A stretch of DNA of 64,000 nucleotides from Maritalea porphyrae (GCF_030159895.1 NZ_BSNI01000002.1:498039-562038), one strand, 5' to 3'. Positions 11,914 through 20,131 are shown, numbered from the stretch's first letter. Made by a program: numbers and translations. The notes: a model not told the origin generated them from the sequence alone.

Positions 11914-12195
11914 TTTCGCTCACGGGGCGCACCGCAAAACGCATGACGCGCTAAAACCGCGCTATGCCTTTTGTTGCCCCTGCGCGGGCGCGTCCAAAAA
12001 ATTGGCCGAGGTCCTCAACAATAAGTTGTTTCGTCCGCCCTTTTTTCGCTTGTTCAGCTTTCGCGTTGGGCAGCAATTGGCGGGGGTGCCGGGGAAGCAG
12101 CCGTAAGGCTGCGACGGCGGCATCAAAAAGAGCCGGGGGTGCCGGGGAAGCAGCCGCAAGGCTGCGACGGCGGCGCGAAAAGAGCCGGGGCCTAC
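11914..12195 (+). repeat. Structured repeat family, copy A (with duplicated 3' hairpin)
   Basis: Starts at the gyrB stop with the family lead CGCTCACGGGGCGC. Pairings: P2 GCGC 11948-11951 with 11959-11962; P3 CCAA 11994-11997 with TTGG 12002-12005; P4 AACAA 12017-12021 with TTGTT 12026-12030; P5 GCAGCC 12097-12102 with GGCTGC 12107-12112. The P5 module, framed by GGGGGTGCCGGGGAA and GACGGCGGC, is repeated with a 53-nt period (second hairpin 12150-12155 with 12160-12165). Apparent reading frames here are repeat translations. It may also terminate gyrB transcription. Confidence 0.8.
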
Positions 12196-12222
12196 TCGTC
12201 CTATGACGATAATCCTAAATCG

Positions 12223-12861
12223 CTAGATACCGTGCCTTTCAACCCCATGAGTCTTGAGTGGTTCAAGCGCGCGGTCTTCACCTTCTGGCAATAAAATGTC
12301 GTCCACGCGATCAATGGCGGCGCGCATAAACTCTTGGCTCAGCGCTTCATCATTCACGGCGCGCGCGACCATCATGGTGCCAACAAGGGTTGAGATGATC
12401 TCAATTGCCGTTTGGCGCCTGGCTGGTGCTTCTCCGTGTAGCAGATCTGCAAGCACTTCAATCCAACGTTTGATCCCGTCAGTATAAACATCGCGGATTG
12501 AACTATCTGCGCGATAGACCTCACTCGATAGCGCCACCACCGCACACCCATCATGCGGATTGTGCAAATGTCTGTCGCACAAATATTGCTCCAAGAACGC
12601 ATCAAGCAATTCTTGGCCCGCAAGCATGTTGCGTGTCGGGCTGAGGTCGGCAATGGTTTTGTCCATGCAGCGCTGCAATGCAGCGGCAACCAAGTGATTT
12701 TTGGATTTGAAATGGCGATAGAATCCGCCATGGGTCATCCCCGACTGGCTCATCACTTCAGGCAAGCTGGTTTGCTTGATTCCCTTTTTGCGAAACAGCA
12801 TTGCGGCGGTTTCCAAAATGCGCTCATGGTTTTGCGCAACCACCGCTTCTGTCACCCGCAT
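12223..12861 (-). CDS. TetR/AcrR-family transcriptional regulator
   Basis: 212 aa. The N-terminal helix-turn-helix is ILETAAMLFRKKGIKQTSLPEVMSQSGMTHGGFYRHFKSK in outline (about residues 14-53), typical of TetR repressors including the GxFYxHF signature. The C-terminal ligand domain (LLDAFLEQYLCD, CAVVALSSEV) resembles the TetR_C group seen in regulators of enoyl reductases or efflux, but the ligand is unknown. It stands alone between two repeat loci; a perfect 26-bp inverted repeat lies 20 bp upstream of the ATG, so autorepression is likely. Confidence 0.9.
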   Translation of the reverse strand: MRVTEAVVAQNHERILETAAMLFRKKGIKQTSLPEVMSQSGMTHGGFYRHFKSKNHLVAAALQRCMDKTIADLSPTRNMLAGQELLDAFLEQYLCDRHLHNPHDGCAVVALSSEVYRADSSIRDVYTDGIKRWIEVLADLLHGEAPARRQTAIEIISTLVGTMMVARAVNDEALSQEFMRAAIDRVDDILLPEGEDRALEPLKTHGVERHGI

Positions 12862-12881
12862 GTGCTTTTCCTTTGTCCAAT

Positions 12882-12907
12882 TTTTTGATGATGCCTATCA
12901 TCAAAAA
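12882..12907. promoter_or_regulatory. Perfect inverted repeat, probable TetR operator
   Basis: TTTTTGATGAT (12882-12892) and ATCATCAAAAA (12897-12907): 11-bp arms separated by GCCT, 20 bp upstream of the TetR start codon. Position and symmetry fit a TetR dimer site. Confidence 0.65.
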
Positions 12908-12928
12908 CCAGCCGCGCCTATTAAACTT

Positions 12929-13095
12929 TCGCCAAACTTATCCCCGGTGTTTTTTGTGGTGGTAGTCTAACACCTGCATCTACAGTTTCCCTTCCGATTG
13001 CCGACGGGCAAATAGGGCACATCATTTTTGAGGTGAGTAGATGTTTGGCAGTTCGTGGGTGGTCGCACCTGCGAATTTGCCTGTTTTGTAAGTGG
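12929..13095. repeat. Left part of repeat locus 1 (module Z and linker)
   Basis: 12929-12980 resembles 53088-53137: both share CGCCAAA(A)CTTATCCCCG and a following G/T-rich stretch. Here GGTGT (12946-12950) can pair with ACACC (12970-12974). The rest, to 13095, resembles locus 2 only weakly. No gene is supported. Confidence 0.45.
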
Positions 13096-13159
13096 TCCAG
13101 TCTGACACCGAAGGCAGGCGTAAATCATCGGGCGGCAAGTTGTAGCCGTTCTTGGAAGT
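13096..13159 (+). repeat. Module Y, copy 1
   Basis: About 64 nt closely matching 53491-53554 (shared TCCAGTCTGAC and CCGAAGGCAGGCGTAAA). Its hairpin GGGCGGC (13130-13136) with GCCGTTC (13145-13151) corresponds to GAACAGC/GCTGTTC in copy 2, so pairing is kept while bases change. Confidence 0.75.
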
Positions 13160-13395
13160 TTTTGGTTCGTTGTTTTTTGTGCCGCCGTTGGTCGCTTTCG
13201 CTCCCGACCCCGGCACCCCCGCCAACTGGTGCTTTTCACAAGCGCTGAACAAGCGAGGTAAATGACGGACGAGCCAAAGGCGAGGACCTCGGCCAACTTT
13301 TTGGCCGACCCGCCGGAGGGGCAACAATTTGCATAGGTCGGTTTTAGACCGTCATGTAAATTGTGGTGCGCCCCGTGAGGTACAAAATCTTCCAA
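13152..13395 (-). repeat. Structured repeat family, copy D (inverted core) with 13-bp terminal inverted repeats
   Basis: Ends are TTGGAAGTTTTTG (13152-13164) and CAAAATCTTCCAA (13383-13395), an inverted repeat matching at 12 of 13 positions. Between them the core reads on the reverse strand. Stems, in plus-strand positions: P1 GGGGC 13318-13322 with GCCCC 13370-13374; P1b ACAATTT 13324-13330 with AAATTGT 13358-13364; P2 GGTC 13336-13339 with GACC 13347-13350; P3 GGCCAA 13291-13296 with TTGGCC 13301-13306; P4 GCC 13273-13275 with GGC 13279-13281. Flanking modules Y and X are on the plus strand, as in locus 2, where the core is not inverted. Confidence 0.8.
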
Positions 13396-13456
13396 TGATC
13401 AGATAACAGGTCATGATGTAGCTAAGGGGATAAACGGGTGAGCACCCCGGGGCGAC
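13391..13456 (+). repeat. Module X, copy 1
   Basis: About 65 nt matching 53773-53838 (shared TTCCAATGA, GTCATGATGT, GGATAAA, GGGTGAGCACC, CGGGGCGA). A small hairpin TGATC/GGTCA here is TGACC/GGTCA in copy 2, a wobble-to-Watson-Crick change that preserves pairing. The following 13457-13698 holds nothing recognised. Confidence 0.7.
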
Positions 13457-13698
13457 GAACAAAACAGGCAACCTGCCAAGGGCGCGGGGCGATTATGCTC
13501 CACACCAAACAGATATTTAGCGCACTGGAAGCATGATTTGCTCCGCGCCATCGGAAAATCTTTGTATGAAGCCCGATCCAGCTGGTGAAGGGCCAATTTC
13601 GCGTGCCCTTATTTACGCCCCATAAACCGGCCACAATTAAGTTAGATATAAGCGCCAATCATAGATTTGATCGGCCAATCCTTCAGTGAGCGAATAAC

Positions 13699-15777
13699 TT
13701 GGCAAAGCGACCCAACAACAAAAGTTCAGATTTGCGTCTGACCCAGAAAGATCGTGTGGGTACGGGCAAAAAGACAACCCGCAAAACCGCGGCTAAAAAA
13801 ACGCGCGCCAAGACCACAAAGGCAAAGGCTGCGCCGCGCAAAAAATCAGCAGCGAAAAAGAAACAATCGTGGTTCTGGTGGCTGTTTAAGAAGGCGTTCT
13901 ACTGGGGCATGGTCGCAGCCGTTTGGGGCGTCATCGCGGTCACCGGCATCATCGTCTATTATGGGATGCAATTGCCATCTTCTGACACTTGGGCGGTGCC
14001 AGACCGACCAGCCAATATCCGTATTGTGGCAAGCGACGGGCGTTTGATTTCAAACCGTGGCAAAATGGGCGGCGAAGCCGTCGCCATTCATGAATTGCCC
14101 CATTATGTGCCAAATGCGGTCATTGCTATTGAAGATCGACGGTTCTACGATCATCCAGGCTTCGACCCTATCGGTATTCTGGGAGCGATGCGCATCAACG
14201 TCACCGAGGGGCGCATGCCCTTGTCGGGCCATGGCGGGTCAACAATTACCCAGCAAGTGGCAAAGAACTTGTTTCTAACCCCTGACCAGAATTACGGTCG
14301 GAAAATCCAAGAAGTGTTGCTTTCAGTGTGGCTGGAGCAAAACTATTCTAAACCAGAGATTATCGAGCTCTACCTCAACCGCATGTATTTCGGTGCAGGA
14401 ACCTATGGCATCGAAGCGGCCAGCCAGCGCTATTTTGGCAAATCAGCACGTAATCTATCTTTGGGTGAAGCAGCAATTTTGGCAGGGGTTTTGAAAGCCC
14501 CATCGCGCCTCGCGCCAAACAAAAACCCTGAAGGGGCAGCGGACCGGGCGCGGCTGGTGCTCAATGCCATGGCAGAAGAAGGCTTCATTTCTGAAAAAGA
14601 AGCACAAGCCGCCGCCATTGATCCAAACAAACGTATCCGCACCCGCATCACCGGCACCGAATATTATGTAGCCGATTGGGTTGAGGTGCTGATGGATAGC
14701 TATCTTGGCACTGTCGACCAAGACGTAATTGTGCGCACAACAATCGATTGGGAACTGCAAAAAGAAGCAGAGTTCTTGATCAAAGAGATTATTCGCGAAC
14801 ACGGTGAAGAGCGCGCGTTCTCGCAAGGCGCACTGGTGGCGATGCGGCCAGACGGGGCGGTTCAGGCAGTGGTCGGCGGCACCGATTACACAAAGAGCCA
14901 ATATAACCGCGCCATCACCGCTAAGCGCCAACCAGGTTCTGCTTTCAAGCCGTTCGTTTATCTCACAGCCGTTGAAAATGGCTATTCACCCAACACGGTT
15001 GTTGATGATAGCCCCTTTACCTACAAAGGTTGGGCACCCGAAAATGCCAATGGCAAATTCAAGGGGCAGATGCAATTGCGCGATGCGCTTGCGCAATCAT
15101 CTAATCTCGTGGCAGGCAAACTTGCCATCGAATTGGGTCCACAAAATGTGGTCAACACCGCCTATAAGCTTGGCATTTCGTCAAACATCAAAGCCCTTCC
15201 GTCAATTGCGCTCGGCACACCGGAGATTTCGCTTCTCGAACTAACCGCAGCCTATGCGCCATTCGCCAATGGTGGCCAAGGTATTATCGCCCATGTGATC
15301 ACATCAATTGAAACCCCGGACGGCCAAGTGCTTTATTCTCACATTCCATCGGGGCCGGGCCAAGTGGTGGCCCCAGATGCGGTTGGGAAAATGAATGATA
15401 TGCTGTCCCACGCCATCGAAGTGGGCACAGGCCGAAAAGCTGCGTTTGGCAGTTGGCCAGTGGCGGGCAAAACCGGCACTTCGCAAAGCAATCGCGATGC
15501 AGTGTTCGTGGGCTATTCGGCGCGTTTGGTCACTGGTGTTTGGCTCGGGAACGATGATGGCAGCCCCATGCAAAAGGTAGGCGGGGGGTCATTCCCCGTT
15601 GATGTGTGGCGCGAATTTATGCAAAAGGCCCACTCCAATTGGGCCGTGGCGCAATTGCCGGGTGGCGATGGTCGCTTTGACCGCACGCCGCTTGAGCCAA
15701 TTGGCCAGCAAGCGGAACGTCAACAACCGCAGCGTCGCTCTATTGGCGATCTTATCTCGGATATCTTTGGGCGCTAG
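13699..15777 (+). CDS. Class A penicillin-binding protein, PBP1A family (transglycosylase/transpeptidase)
   Basis: 692 aa bifunctional peptidoglycan synthase anchored in the inner membrane. A Lys/Ala/Arg-rich cytoplasmic tail (about residues 1-57) precedes one membrane helix (about 63-88). The GT51 transglycosylase has catalytic EDRRFYDHPG (about 143) and GGSTITQQVAKN. The transpeptidase has the SxxK motif in GSAFKPF (about 413), SSN (about 466) and KTGTS (about 590). The start is a TTG at 13699 with a weak ribosome binding site; no in-frame ATG occurs before the membrane helix. It stands alone, with its promoter region bordering repeat locus 1. Confidence 0.93.
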   Translation: MAKRPNNKSSDLRLTQKDRVGTGKKTTRKTAAKKTRAKTTKAKAAPRKKSAAKKKQSWFWWLFKKAFYWGMVAAVWGVIAVTGIIVYYGMQLPSSDTWAVPDRPANIRIVASDGRLISNRGKMGGEAVAIHELPHYVPNAVIAIEDRRFYDHPGFDPIGILGAMRINVTEGRMPLSGHGGSTITQQVAKNLFLTPDQNYGRKIQEVLLSVWLEQNYSKPEIIELYLNRMYFGAGTYGIEAASQRYFGKSARNLSLGEAAILAGVLKAPSRLAPNKNPEGAADRARLVLNAMAEEGFISEKEAQAAAIDPNKRIRTRITGTEYYVADWVEVLMDSYLGTVDQDVIVRTTIDWELQKEAEFLIKEIIREHGEERAFSQGALVAMRPDGAVQAVVGGTDYTKSQYNRAITAKRQPGSAFKPFVYLTAVENGYSPNTVVDDSPFTYKGWAPENANGKFKGQMQLRDALAQSSNLVAGKLAIELGPQNVVNTAYKLGISSNIKALPSIALGTPEISLLELTAAYAPFANGGQGIIAHVITSIETPDGQVLYSHIPSGPGQVVAPDAVGKMNDMLSHAIEVGTGRKAAFGSWPVAGKTGTSQSNRDAVFVGYSARLVTGVWLGNDDGSPMQKVGGGSFPVDVWREFMQKAHSNWAVAQLPGGDGRFDRTPLEPIGQQAERQQPQRRSIGDLISDIFGR

Positions 15778-15792
15778 AAAGCGCCCAATTGC

Positions 15793-16485
15793 TCACCAAA
15801 CAAACGGGATTAGTCGTTTGGTCGCTGTTTCATAGTTTTTGAAAGGCTGGCCATAACGTGCGCGTAAATAATCATCGAGCTTTGGTACGTTAAAAAACGC
15901 AAAGAAGCTCAGGAGTAAGATTGGCAGCGCATATCCGAACAGGTGACCAGCAATCATTGCATAGCCAAGAACCCACAACACATCGCCGAAAAAGTTGATG
16001 TGCATCGAATACGCAAACAGGCCTCCGGTAAATAGTTTGCCCTTGTTGGCTGGGTCAGACTTGAAAATATGACGTTGCCATTCAGACCCTGTATTTAGGA
16101 TACATCCGAGGGCAAAAATGCCAATCCCGACATAATCGAATGTGCCGAGAGGTGCGGAATTTGGCAGCACCAAAATGGCAAAACCGACATAATAGATAGC
16201 AAACGCAACCGGCACGCTCAGCGCTTCGGACCATGGGATTTGGCGTTTCAAGAACATAAACATCATCACACCCATGCGGGCGAGAATGATCAGATTAAAA
16301 GCAAAGATGATTCCCCGCCGTGCTGGCGTGTTTTCCAAAACAGGCCAGCCAAATAGGGAAGAGATTATTGCGTCGCCATCCCCAAACAGTAAGAAATATG
16401 AAAATGCGATGAACCCCAGTTCAAGCGCTGTAATAGTGAGTTTTTGGGGAAGGGCAGAACCCTTGTTCGCATAAAGATCAAGCAT
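15793..16485 (-). CDS. DUF1295/isoprenylcysteine methyltransferase-like membrane protein
   Basis: 230 aa polytopic membrane protein with about six hydrophobic segments. The C-terminal part (GSEWQRHIFKSDPANKGKLFTGGLFAYSMHINFFGDV in outline, then YLRARYGQPFKNYETATKRLIPF) matches the fold shared by DUF1295, steroid 5-alpha-reductase-like and ICMT-like proteins, membrane enzymes acting on lipids. The reaction is unknown. Its start codon abuts the stop of the upstream TetR gene, so the regulator probably controls it. Confidence 0.75.
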   Translation of the reverse strand: MLDLYANKGSALPQKLTITALELGFIAFSYFLLFGDGDAIISSLFGWPVLENTPARRGIIFAFNLIILARMGVMMFMFLKRQIPWSEALSVPVAFAIYYVGFAILVLPNSAPLGTFDYVGIGIFALGCILNTGSEWQRHIFKSDPANKGKLFTGGLFAYSMHINFFGDVLWVLGYAMIAGHLFGYALPILLLSFFAFFNVPKLDDYLRARYGQPFKNYETATKRLIPFVW

Positions 16486-17034
16486 TTAATCCTCGCGTGG
16501 ATCAATTGAGGTAAAATCAGGATGTCGGTTGAAAACGGTGGCGAGATAAATCTCGCCTTCCAATTGGGTCAAAAATTGTTGTGCCAATTTTGGTGCGGTT
16601 TGTTTGGCCTCAAGAGCGGCAAGCAAAGTGGCATAGTAAAATTGAACGGCAGATTGGAATTTCTGTGAACGGCTCAAACTGTCGAAATAAAGCGCAAAAT
16701 AGCGCGATTTTTCCGCGTCATAGCGCATCTCCATTTCCATATACATATCATTCAGCCCATCAATCAGCGCTGTCTTTTGCGCTTCGAACGAAAGGTCAGC
16801 GAAAACCGCCGCATCAAACTGAGAAAAGCCGCGCAAGAAATAACGCTCAAGCACGGCATCATAGAGCCCGTCTTTTGATCCGAAATGATGGTACAGCGCG
16901 CCCTTAGAAACTGAAGCGATGCTGACGATCTCATCAATGCCGGTGCCATCGACGCCCTTTTGCAAAAACAGCTGGAAGGCGGAGAAGGTGAGCCGGTCTT
17001 TTACGCTTAGTTTGCTCAATGCATCCTTTTCCAT
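16486..17034 (-). CDS. TetR-family regulator of the DUF1295 gene
   Basis: 182 aa from the ATG at 17034, which has AAAAGG 6 nt upstream; a TTG six codons earlier is the alternative. The HTH includes FSAFQLFLQKGVDGTGIDEIV and the TetR signature KGALYHHFGSKDGLY. The C-terminal ligand domain is unassigned. It is directly abutted by the DUF1295 gene on the same strand. A perfect 14-bp palindrome 82 bp upstream of the start is the likely operator. Confidence 0.9.
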   Translation of the reverse strand: MEKDALSKLSVKDRLTFSAFQLFLQKGVDGTGIDEIVSIASVSKGALYHHFGSKDGLYDAVLERYFLRGFSQFDAAVFADLSFEAQKTALIDGLNDMYMEMEMRYDAEKSRYFALYFDSLSRSQKFQSAVQFYYATLLAALEAKQTAPKLAQQFLTQLEGEIYLATVFNRHPDFTSIDPRED

Positions 17035-17115
17035 ATCGAACCTTTTCTCCAAATGGATTCCATGAACTCGACAATCCGCTGATCACAAACAGGTGTCTTT
17101 CAACTATCGCAACAA

Positions 17116-17129
17116 ACCGAACGTTCGGT
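17116..17129. promoter_or_regulatory. ACCGAACGTTCGGT palindrome, probable TetR operator
   Basis: A 14-bp perfect palindrome upstream of the TetR-DUF1295 operon. The ACCG...CGGT form is common among TetR operators. Confidence 0.65.
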
Positions 17130-17210
17130 ATGTATTAGATATGTGAATGTAGACGGAGATGTCAAGGATCGGCATTATTCTGTATGAAAATGCAATGAAC
17201 GAATGGGCTC

Positions 17211-17966
17211 TTAGTGGCTCTGTCCAAGAGCAAGCTGTGTGCGCTGCTGGATCGGGTTCACGCCAAAATGCTTGTGAAACGCGCGCGAAAACCCTTCGCC
17301 TGTGCGATAGCCATAACGACGCGCAACAGTTGATATACGCGCGCCAGCCCGAATGTCCTTGCGTGCAAGTACCATGCGCCAGCCGCGCAAATAGGCCGTC
17401 GGGGTTACACCGACTTGAAGAGCAAACAGTTCGGCAAATCGGCTAAGGGAAAGGCCAGCAATTTCTGCCAGTTGTTGATTATCCCAATTGTGCTCCGGTT
17501 TATCGTGCAGCGCAACAATTGCACGGCTCAATCTAGGGTCGGCTAGACCGGCCAGAAGTCCTGGTTCGTCGCTGCCCTGCTCAATCTTGGCGCGCAAGAT
17601 CTTGACGATAAGGATTTCGCAAAACCGGTTCACAACTGAAGCCGAACCACAACGTTGCCGTTCGATTTCGCGATGCGTGAGATCAAGAAGCGGGACAACA
17701 TCATCGTCCTTTGAAAAGGAGATGTCCAAGATGGGCGGTAAAGCAGAAAACAGAGGGTTGGAGTCACCGCCCCAATCAACTGAAGCACATAACAACATGT
17801 CGGCCGGATCAACCTTGAAACCGCTACTTTTTGTATTCAGCAAGACGGTTTGCGATCCGTCTACATGCGGTTTCAGCACAACCAATTGCGCACTGTCTGG
17901 TGTCGCGACTTGGACCGATAAGTTAAATCGCTCCATCAGGGCTGTAAGTCGATCATAAGTGTTCAT
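17211..17966 (-). CDS. AraC-family transcriptional regulator
   Basis: 251 aa. The N-terminal half is a cupin-type effector domain of the AraC-binding type found in RCS-specific HTH regulators; the C-terminal 100 residues hold two helix-turn-helix motifs (NQQLAEIAGLSLSRFAELFALQVGVTP and ISTVARRYGYRTGEGFSRAFHKHFGVNP in outline). It is divergent from a peroxiredoxin-like gene with 86 bp between them, which suggests that it senses an oxidant or electrophile and controls that gene. The inducer is not determinable. Confidence 0.9.
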   Translation of the reverse strand: MNTYDRLTALMERFNLSVQVATPDSAQLVVLKPHVDGSQTVLLNTKSSGFKVDPADMLLCASVDWGGDSNPLFSALPPILDISFSKDDDVVPLLDLTHREIERQRCGSASVVNRFCEILIVKILRAKIEQGSDEPGLLAGLADPRLSRAIVALHDKPEHNWDNQQLAEIAGLSLSRFAELFALQVGVTPTAYLRGWRMVLARKDIRAGARISTVARRYGYRTGEGFSRAFHKHFGVNPIQQRTQLALGQSH

Positions 17967-18052
17967 TTCGGTGTTATAGTCGGTTTATTCGGAATTATCC
18001 AATCAAAAACGGGTATAGAGAAGGGAATGGAAAACCAAAGGAGCGCAAAAAA

Positions 18053-18589
18053 ATGTTGATGCCACGTCAGAAAACGCCAAATTTGAAACTAGAAACGCTC
18101 GATCATGGTTCATTTGATTTGAGTAGTGACAAACCTGAACTCGGTACTGTGATCTGCTTCTACCGAGGGCTGCATTGCCCCATCTGCGCAACTTATCTCA
18201 AAGAGTTGGAAGCCCGCGTTGAGGACTTCGCAAAACGCGGCGTAAAAACAATAGCAGTGAGCTCGGATGGTGAAGAACGCGCGCGCGCCATGGCAGACAA
18301 AATTGGCGCCGAAAAACTGCGAATTGGGTATGACCTTGCTTTGCAGGAAGCACGCAACTGGGGCCTATATATTTCAACGTCGCGCGGTAAAACATCAATC
18401 GGAATCGAGGAACCAGCTTTGTTTTCTGAACCCGGCCTTTTCATGGTGACACCTGAGCAAACGCTATATTATGGGTCGGTGCAAACGATGCCGTTCGTCC
18501 GTCCTCATTTCTCAGAACTGGTTAGCGCGCTCGACTTTGCGATTAAGAATAACTATCCCGCACGCGGCGAATATATAGGCGAAGTCTAG
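18053..18589 (+). CDS. Peroxiredoxin-like (AhpC/TSA) thioredoxin-fold protein
   Basis: 178 aa with a ribosome binding site AAAGGAG upstream of the ATG at 18053. The thioredoxin-fold redox segment is FYRGLHCPICATYL (about residues 38-51) with a CxxC pair, followed by TIAVSSDGEERAR. This fits peroxiredoxin-like/redoxin proteins that reduce peroxides or thiol oxidation products in the cytoplasm. The CPIC arrangement resembles thiol-disulfide or alkyl hydroperoxide reductases, but the substrate is unknown. Probably regulated by the adjacent AraC protein. Confidence 0.85.
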   Translation: MLMPRQKTPNLKLETLDHGSFDLSSDKPELGTVICFYRGLHCPICATYLKELEARVEDFAKRGVKTIAVSSDGEERARAMADKIGAEKLRIGYDLALQEARNWGLYISTSRGKTSIGIEEPALFSEPGLFMVTPEQTLYYGSVQTMPFVRPHFSELVSALDFAIKNNYPARGEYIGEV

Positions 18590-18592
18590 GCA

Positions 18593-19324
18593 TTATTGGT
18601 AGGCAAAAAGCGTGCGGCCATGCACCTTGAGCCAGGTGCGGCCGCGCTGCATGTCGGGCAATGTACGCTCCACTTGATCCCAAAAGGCTTGGCTGTGGTT
18701 CATTTCGATGAGGTGAGCCACCTCATGGGCTGCCACATAGTCCAAGACAAAGGGCGGCGCCAATATCAGCCGCCAATTAAAATTGAGATTGCCCGCAGAC
18801 GAACATGAGCCCCAGCGTGTCGATTGATCGCGCATGCTGATCGCTTTGTGGGTTACCCCCAACCGTGACGTGTGAACAGCAACCGAAGCGGCAATGTCAG
18901 CCTTTGCTTCGCGTTTCAGCCAATCCACTGTGCGCCGACCTATATGTTCGTCCGCCCCCGGCATATGCAAGATCTGCATCTCATCGCTTTCCTCGATGCG
19001 AGGTACACCACGCAGCGTACCTGTGCCATGAACGCGCGTATCCACGCCACGCAATGGAATGATTGCTCCTAATTCAATCGGCTTGGGCGTCACCACATGG
19101 TGTTGCCTTGCGGCGAGCCAATGGCGCTGCTTGTGCAAAAAGCGCTCTGCATCTCGCCATGTGCCAGACTTGGGCACGGTTAGAACGATCCCCTGCCGGC
19201 TATCTAGCGTTATCCTGTAGCGGCGCGCACGATTGTTTTGCCGCACCACAATTTCTTGTGGCTCGCCATCAATCTCTAATTGAGTGCGCTCAGGGATCGT
19301 TTGCGATTTTCGGGCAAAGAACAT
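18593..19324 (-). CDS. YgjP/SprT-like zinc metallopeptidase (DUF45)
   Basis: 243 aa from an ATG at 19324. Longer versions start at 19372 (ATG) or 19393 (GTG), but the GTG lies inside the terminator of the upstream gene. The C-terminal catalytic region has the zinc motif HEVAHLIEMNH with a further Asn-His, preceded by STRWGSCSSAGNLNFNWRL, the hallmark of the YgjP/WLM-like family. The N-terminal part is basic and beta-rich (RRYRITLDSRQGIVLTVP). The physiological substrate of this family is not established. It ends 4 nt from the convergent peroxiredoxin-like gene. Confidence 0.85.
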   Translation of the reverse strand: MFFARKSQTIPERTQLEIDGEPQEIVVRQNNRARRYRITLDSRQGIVLTVPKSGTWRDAERFLHKQRHWLAARQHHVVTPKPIELGAIIPLRGVDTRVHGTGTLRGVPRIEESDEMQILHMPGADEHIGRRTVDWLKREAKADIAASVAVHTSRLGVTHKAISMRDQSTRWGSCSSAGNLNFNWRLILAPPFVLDYVAAHEVAHLIEMNHSQAFWDQVERTLPDMQRGRTWLKVHGRTLFAYQ

Positions 19325-19379
19325 GGCAATGATCTTGCTGATCGCTTCGGCTTTGGCAAGCCAAGATTGCATCGGATAG

Positions 19380-19413
19380 AAAAAAGCGCCCACTCAATCA
19401 TGAGCAGGCGCTT
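19380..19413 (-). terminator. Intrinsic terminator of the DUF2852 gene
   Basis: On the reverse strand AAGCGCC pairs with GGCGCTT, with an inner CTCA/TGAG stem, followed by six T. It lies between the DUF2852 stop and the ygjP-like gene and overlaps the region where a GTG-initiated longer ygjP would begin. Confidence 0.85.
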
Positions 19414-19481
19414 ACTAGGGTGCCAGGGTCAACCGGCGGGGAGAGGAGGATAGCGACGCTTTGCAGCTTCGCTGGTAATGT

Positions 19482-19940
19482 CTATTCGTCGTCTTCAGAA
19501 CGCTTTTTCTTCTTCGGCTTCGCCACTTCTTCGGCGTCATCTTCGTCAAAGCTTTTGGCTTTGTGCTCAGATTTAAAGCGATCAAATTCTTCACGGTCAC
19601 GCGCCATGTGTAGATTGCGCAAGAAGTCTTCAAAGTCAGCGCGCTCTTGCTCAAGGCGCATGCGCTCTTCTTCTAGGCGACGGATTTCTGCTTCACGATA
19701 TTCGTCGAATGCAGCGTTGCCTGTTGCTGAGTGACGACCATAGCGAGAACGACGGCTGCGCATTTTGCACTTTTGTTTATGCATCCATTTTTCAGCCTTG
19801 TCGCTTGTGCCACCGTAATGTTCGCCCCACAAAATGTAGGCGAGCATGGCAAGGCCAAGCGGCCAGAAGAAAACAAAGCCCAAAACCATCAGGGCAATGT
19901 TTATCGGGGACCAATGGGGTTTAATAATTGCTGTGCTCAT
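19482..19940 (-). CDS. DUF2852 membrane protein
   Basis: 152 aa from the ATG at 19940, with a GAAGGA-type ribosome binding site; in-frame sequence upstream lacks family similarity. One hydrophobic stretch (about residues 9-35, ALMVLGFVFFWPLGLAMLAYILWGE) is followed by a charged, coiled-coil-prone segment (EYREAEIRRLEEERMRLEQER) and a Lys/Asp/Glu-rich tail. This matches the DUF2852 family of alphaproteobacteria, whose function is unknown. Encoded between ygjP and the divergent regB. Confidence 0.85.
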   Translation of the reverse strand: MSTAIIKPHWSPINIALMVLGFVFFWPLGLAMLAYILWGEHYGGTSDKAEKWMHKQKCKMRSRRSRYGRHSATGNAAFDEYREAEIRRLEEERMRLEQERADFEDFLRNLHMARDREEFDRFKSEHKAKSFDEDDAEEVAKPKKKKRSEDDE

Positions 19941-20131
19941 TTTTTCTTCCTTCATCAACGATACACAAGATTTGGGGAGCAAAGCCGGGGCTTCAAGCAG
20001 CAAAAAAGTGGATTTTGCCCCTTGAAACGCACAAAAATTGAACCATTCGGGGCCAATTAGCCGTATTTCGCATAGGAATTTCAGCTGCAATTGCGTATTG
20101 AATGCCCCAATTGAGAAGTAAAACGAGCAAA

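Noticed and set aside
12967-13395. Reverse-strand 142-codon open frame
   Set aside because: It lies wholly within repeat modules; similar frames shift between copies and hairpin arms dictate the residues. No ribosome binding site or family resemblance.
19325-19393. Longer ygjP-like protein starting at the GTG at 19393
   Set aside because: The start would lie inside the terminator of the DUF2852 gene.
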